NCBI GenBank assembly: GCA_011634665.1
Contig: WAEK01000014.1
Location: 1,341,501 to 1,405,500 of the forward strand
From: Mortierella sp. BCC40632
Taxonomy: Eukaryota > Mortierellomycota > Mortierellomycetes > Mortierellales > Mortierellaceae
Direction of reading: 5' to 3'
DNA length: 64,000 nucleotides
Positions 62,084 through 64,000 of the stretch are shown here, piece after piece. The first letter of the stretch is position 1. Each line of letters begins with the position of its first letter. Under the pieces are notes generated by a model. The model had not been told where the DNA came from. It worked only from the letters and a program-made list of their open reading frames with translations, and searched no databases. A program made the position numbers and the translations under genes.

Positions 62084-63699
62084 AAGTGAATCCATAGATC
62101 GATCAATGATTTTTTTAGAAATGCATTCTGGCAGATTGCTCATTCGTCTATGATGCATTCCAATGGGGAACTCTCATGGGAGAATGGGTGATCCTTCAAC
62201 TTTAAACTGATTGCTCTCCATCTCCTTTAGTAGAGCTATACATCAATAGTTTACCTGATGTAGCAGAGAAGTCACATTGATCAAACGCTGGAAAAGTAGA
62301 AAGGCTGAGACATCTCTCTATTGCATGTCTTTTTTTCCCCTAACCAATCATTCACCCAGCTTGAATATTCTTCTCTCCCAGTCTTTTGAACCACAATGCA
62401 GCAGCCATTGGAGCGAACTCGAAGGCCCCCAAAGCACCTCTCTCCTGAGAAAAAGGAATCGGTCAAAGATCTGCTGATGCAAGGGAAATCAGTTAGACAA
62501 GTGGCAAGTGCCCTTGATGTCTCCATTGGGACCGCTGTCAACATTCGTAAAGGTATTCAAGAAAACGTTCCTCCATCAAAACCAGGTCCTCAATGTAAGA
62601 TTCCAGAGAGAACGATGGTCCTTGTTGCCCGCAATTTCAAAACTGGCAAAATGGAAACACTTCGTCAAGCTCAGCGGTTCATTCAGGAGCGAGATGGAGT
62701 GCATGTCCAGATTGAGACTGTGCGGACCAATCTACGTAAGAGAGGCATCAAAGCATCTGTCAAGCAGAAACGACCTGATCTCTTCCCCAATCACATTCAC
62801 GAGAGGTATGAATTTGCAAAAGCGCACAAAGACTGGACTGTCGAAGAATGGAAGAAAGTAATGTTCTCCGATGAGAGCATGAACAGCCGCGTGGGAACAT
62901 TTGGCAGACAGTTCTACTACAGCGACCTTGAACACAGGAAGCTTTCGCGTCAGCAGGTCCGTCGAACTCCACAAGGTGGCGGAGGCAAGATGATGATCTG
63001 GGGATGCATCACTTACAATTCCCCAGGCGACCTCTGCTGGATCGAAGTAGGAATGAATTCGGAAATGTACCTCCAGGTTCTCCAGGATTATGTTACCAGC
63101 TCATTCGAATGGGCCCAAGCATGGACCCAGCAGAACTCCATCTTCCAACAGGACAACTCCAAAGTGCACATGGCAAACATAGTAAAGAGATGGTTTGCAG
63201 AACAGGAGTTTAGAGTTGTGAAGTGGCCAGCGAAATCCCCGGACCTCAACATCATTGAACACGTCTGGAGTATCCTCAAGCGTCGCCTCAATCAGTACGA
63301 CAATGAGCCGAATGACTTGAATGAGCTCTGGGAACGAGTCCAAGACGAATGGGTAAAACTCTCGCCAGAGTTGATCCATAAATTGTATGAGAGCATGCCT
63401 CGGCGCATTGAGGCTGTGCTACGTAGCAAAGGAGGACACACAAAATACTGACCCTCCATGGAGAAGCAATCATCCGATGAGGATCCATGAATCCAGTGAT
63501 GGCTCAATGTGACAAGTGAAATAAAAAAAAAATACATCAAGTCTTCCCTACTGCAGGTCTGTGCAACTGAAGCAGGACATAGATAAGTGGCTGACTTATT
63601 TTCCCACGGTGGTCTCCAGTTGGGATGCATCATAGACGAATGAGCAATCTGCCAGAATGCATTTCTAAAAAAATCATTGATCGATCTATGGATTCACTT
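62084..63699 (+). mobile_element. Tc1/mariner element Tc1-3
   Basis: 1616 bp with unusually long inverted ends, about 75 bp (62084-62160 and 63623-63699, AAGTGAATCCATAGATCG), between TA 62082-62083 and TA 63700-63701. One intact transposase gene. It is inserted in Gypsy-3 pol. Confidence 0.9.
62396..63451 (+). CDS. Tc1/mariner transposase (intact, D34E)
   Basis: 351 residues. Helix-turn-helix at about 31-52 (KSVRQVASALDVSIGTAVNI), a second DNA-binding part, and a DDE domain with Asp159 (VMFSDESMN), Asp253 (FQQDNSKVH) and Glu288 (PDLNIIEHVW), spacing 34. Ends KGGHTKY. The frame is open and the element ends look intact, so it could be functional. Only distantly related to the Tc1-1 and Tc1-2/4 proteins. 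Confidence 0.93.
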   Translation: MQQPLERTRRPPKHLSPEKKESVKDLLMQGKSVRQVASALDVSIGTAVNIRKGIQENVPPSKPGPQCKIPERTMVLVARNFKTGKMETLRQAQRFIQERDGVHVQIETVRTNLRKRGIKASVKQKRPDLFPNHIHERYEFAKAHKDWTVEEWKKVMFSDESMNSRVGTFGRQFYYSDLEHRKLSRQQVRRTPQGGGGKMMIWGCITYNSPGDLCWIEVGMNSEMYLQVLQDYVTSSFEWAQAWTQQNSIFQQDNSKVHMANIVKRWFAEQEFRVVKWPAKSPDLNIIEHVWSILKRRLNQYDNEPNDLNELWERVQDEWVKLSPELIHKLYESMPRRIEAVLRSKGGHTKY

Positions 63700-64000
63700 T
63701 ACAATAGACCGTCCTGCAAAAAGTAGTGTGGTGGTGGTTGGCCTTGAAGACACCTCTCATAGACGGGAGCAAGACCAGGGTCATCAGCATACCCCTCTAT
63801 AACGTGCTGTCTCCAACTTGTATCCGTCTGAAGGCTGAAAGAGTTGATGGACATAGGGACAGGATCTGGTTCAAGTTTATCAGGTTCGCGGTGGTCCGGA
63901 CGACGAGAGAGAGCATCTGGTACGATGTTCTCAATTCCCCGCTTGAACTTGAACTCGAAATCATACTCTTGGAGGAGTTCCATCCATCTCGCCTGGCGCC

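Larger units (their letters stand above)
60532..64000 (-). mobile_element. Gypsy-3: gypsy chromovirus element, split by Tc1-3, runs off window
   Basis: The 3' LTR is probably 60532-60706 (TGACCTCG...CTGTGACA), followed on the plus strand by CCTTCCCCCATTAAG (polypurine tract, 60707-60721). Chromodomain, integrase and the end of RNase H follow on the minus strand. Tc1-3 sits at 62084-63699. The 5' half and the other LTR lie to the right of the window, so the LTR start is not confirmed. Confidence 0.82.
60664..64000 (-). pseudogene. Gypsy-3 pol: RNase H end, integrase, chromodomain
   Basis: 63983-63702 holds the end of RNase H (ELLQEYDFEFKFKRGIENI, VPDALSRRPDH). 62083-61121 is integrase with finger HDAAISGHFGFAK to CSSCQRNK, Asp in TVSMDFVVKLP, Asp in IVSDRDSKF and Glu in DGQSERAIQTL. 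61446-60700 holds the linker and chromodomain (FLVKWVGYDAASDATWEPLK). A C6 run at 61166-61171 causes a frame change; with five C's the frame would continue. Tc1-3 splits the frame at a TA between the RNase H tail and the integrase finger. Confidence 0.85.

Noticed and set aside
1..64000. CRISPR array or prokaryotic operon
   Set aside because: No regularly spaced direct repeats with unique spacers, and gene structure is eukaryotic throughout.

Overview
The window is nuclear DNA of a eukaryote, most likely an early-diverging (Mucoromycota-type) fungus. I infer this from short GT-AG introns (about 80-140 nt), the standard genetic code, long A/T homopolymers, and a transposon set typical of such fungi: DIRS, Ty3/gypsy chromoviruses, Tc1/mariner, hAT, PIF/Harbinger, LINE, a tRNA-derived SINE and Fanzor. 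I recognise only two ordinary cellular genes. One is a small beta-trefoil protein (8981-9382, minus). The other is a six-exon S9 prolyl-oligopeptidase-family serine peptidase (10845-13292, minus). Each has a TATA box just upstream of the start I chose.

Region 1 (1-16.2 kb) holds decayed LINE and Helitron-helicase remnants, then the two cellular genes flanked by two copies of a Fanzor gene, the eukaryotic TnpB-like RNA-guided nuclease. Copy A (about 3560-6954, plus) is broken by stops and frameshifts. Copy B (14120-16211, minus) reads as a three-exon gene of 642 codons with RuvC-I and RuvC-III aspartates and a zinc ribbon. Just past each coding region lies about 105-110 nt that is conserved between the copies, with two hairpins kept despite base changes. 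This is my best candidate for the guide-RNA (omega RNA) scaffold and the main discovery candidate of the window.

Region 2 (16.2-27.8 kb): a DIRS retrotransposon (DIRS-1) with inverted terminal repeats and an internal complementary region sits in the poly-T of a duplicated 1.15-kb sequence (R). Beside it, a decayed DIRS (DIRS-3) is loaded with a 5'-truncated LINE, a hAT MITE and two abutting Tc1/mariner elements.

Region 3 (27.8-35.7 kb): a Harbinger transposon (SANT/Myb-like gene plus transposase remnant) carries three hAT MITEs in its genes. One MITE is itself split by a complete gypsy element (Gypsy-1).

Region 4 (35.8-54.7 kb) is a deep nest. A DIRS relic (DIRS-4) was split by a hAT transposon whose ends lie 17.1 kb apart and share an 8-bp target duplication. 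Inside the hAT sits DIRS-2, inside DIRS-2 sits Gypsy-2 with indistinguishable LTRs, and two SINEs and a Tc1 element were added. DIRS-4 also holds two solo LTRs.

Region 5 (54.7-64 kb): an inverted repeat (P), the second copy of R, low-complexity DNA, a truncated Gypsy-1 relative, a Crypton/Ndc10-like fragment, and a third gypsy element split by a Tc1 element and running off the window.

Many element genes are broken by one-base changes in homopolymer runs. This may be real decay or assembly error. The SINE and the LINE share about 95 nt of 3' tail, so the LINE probably mobilises the SINE.
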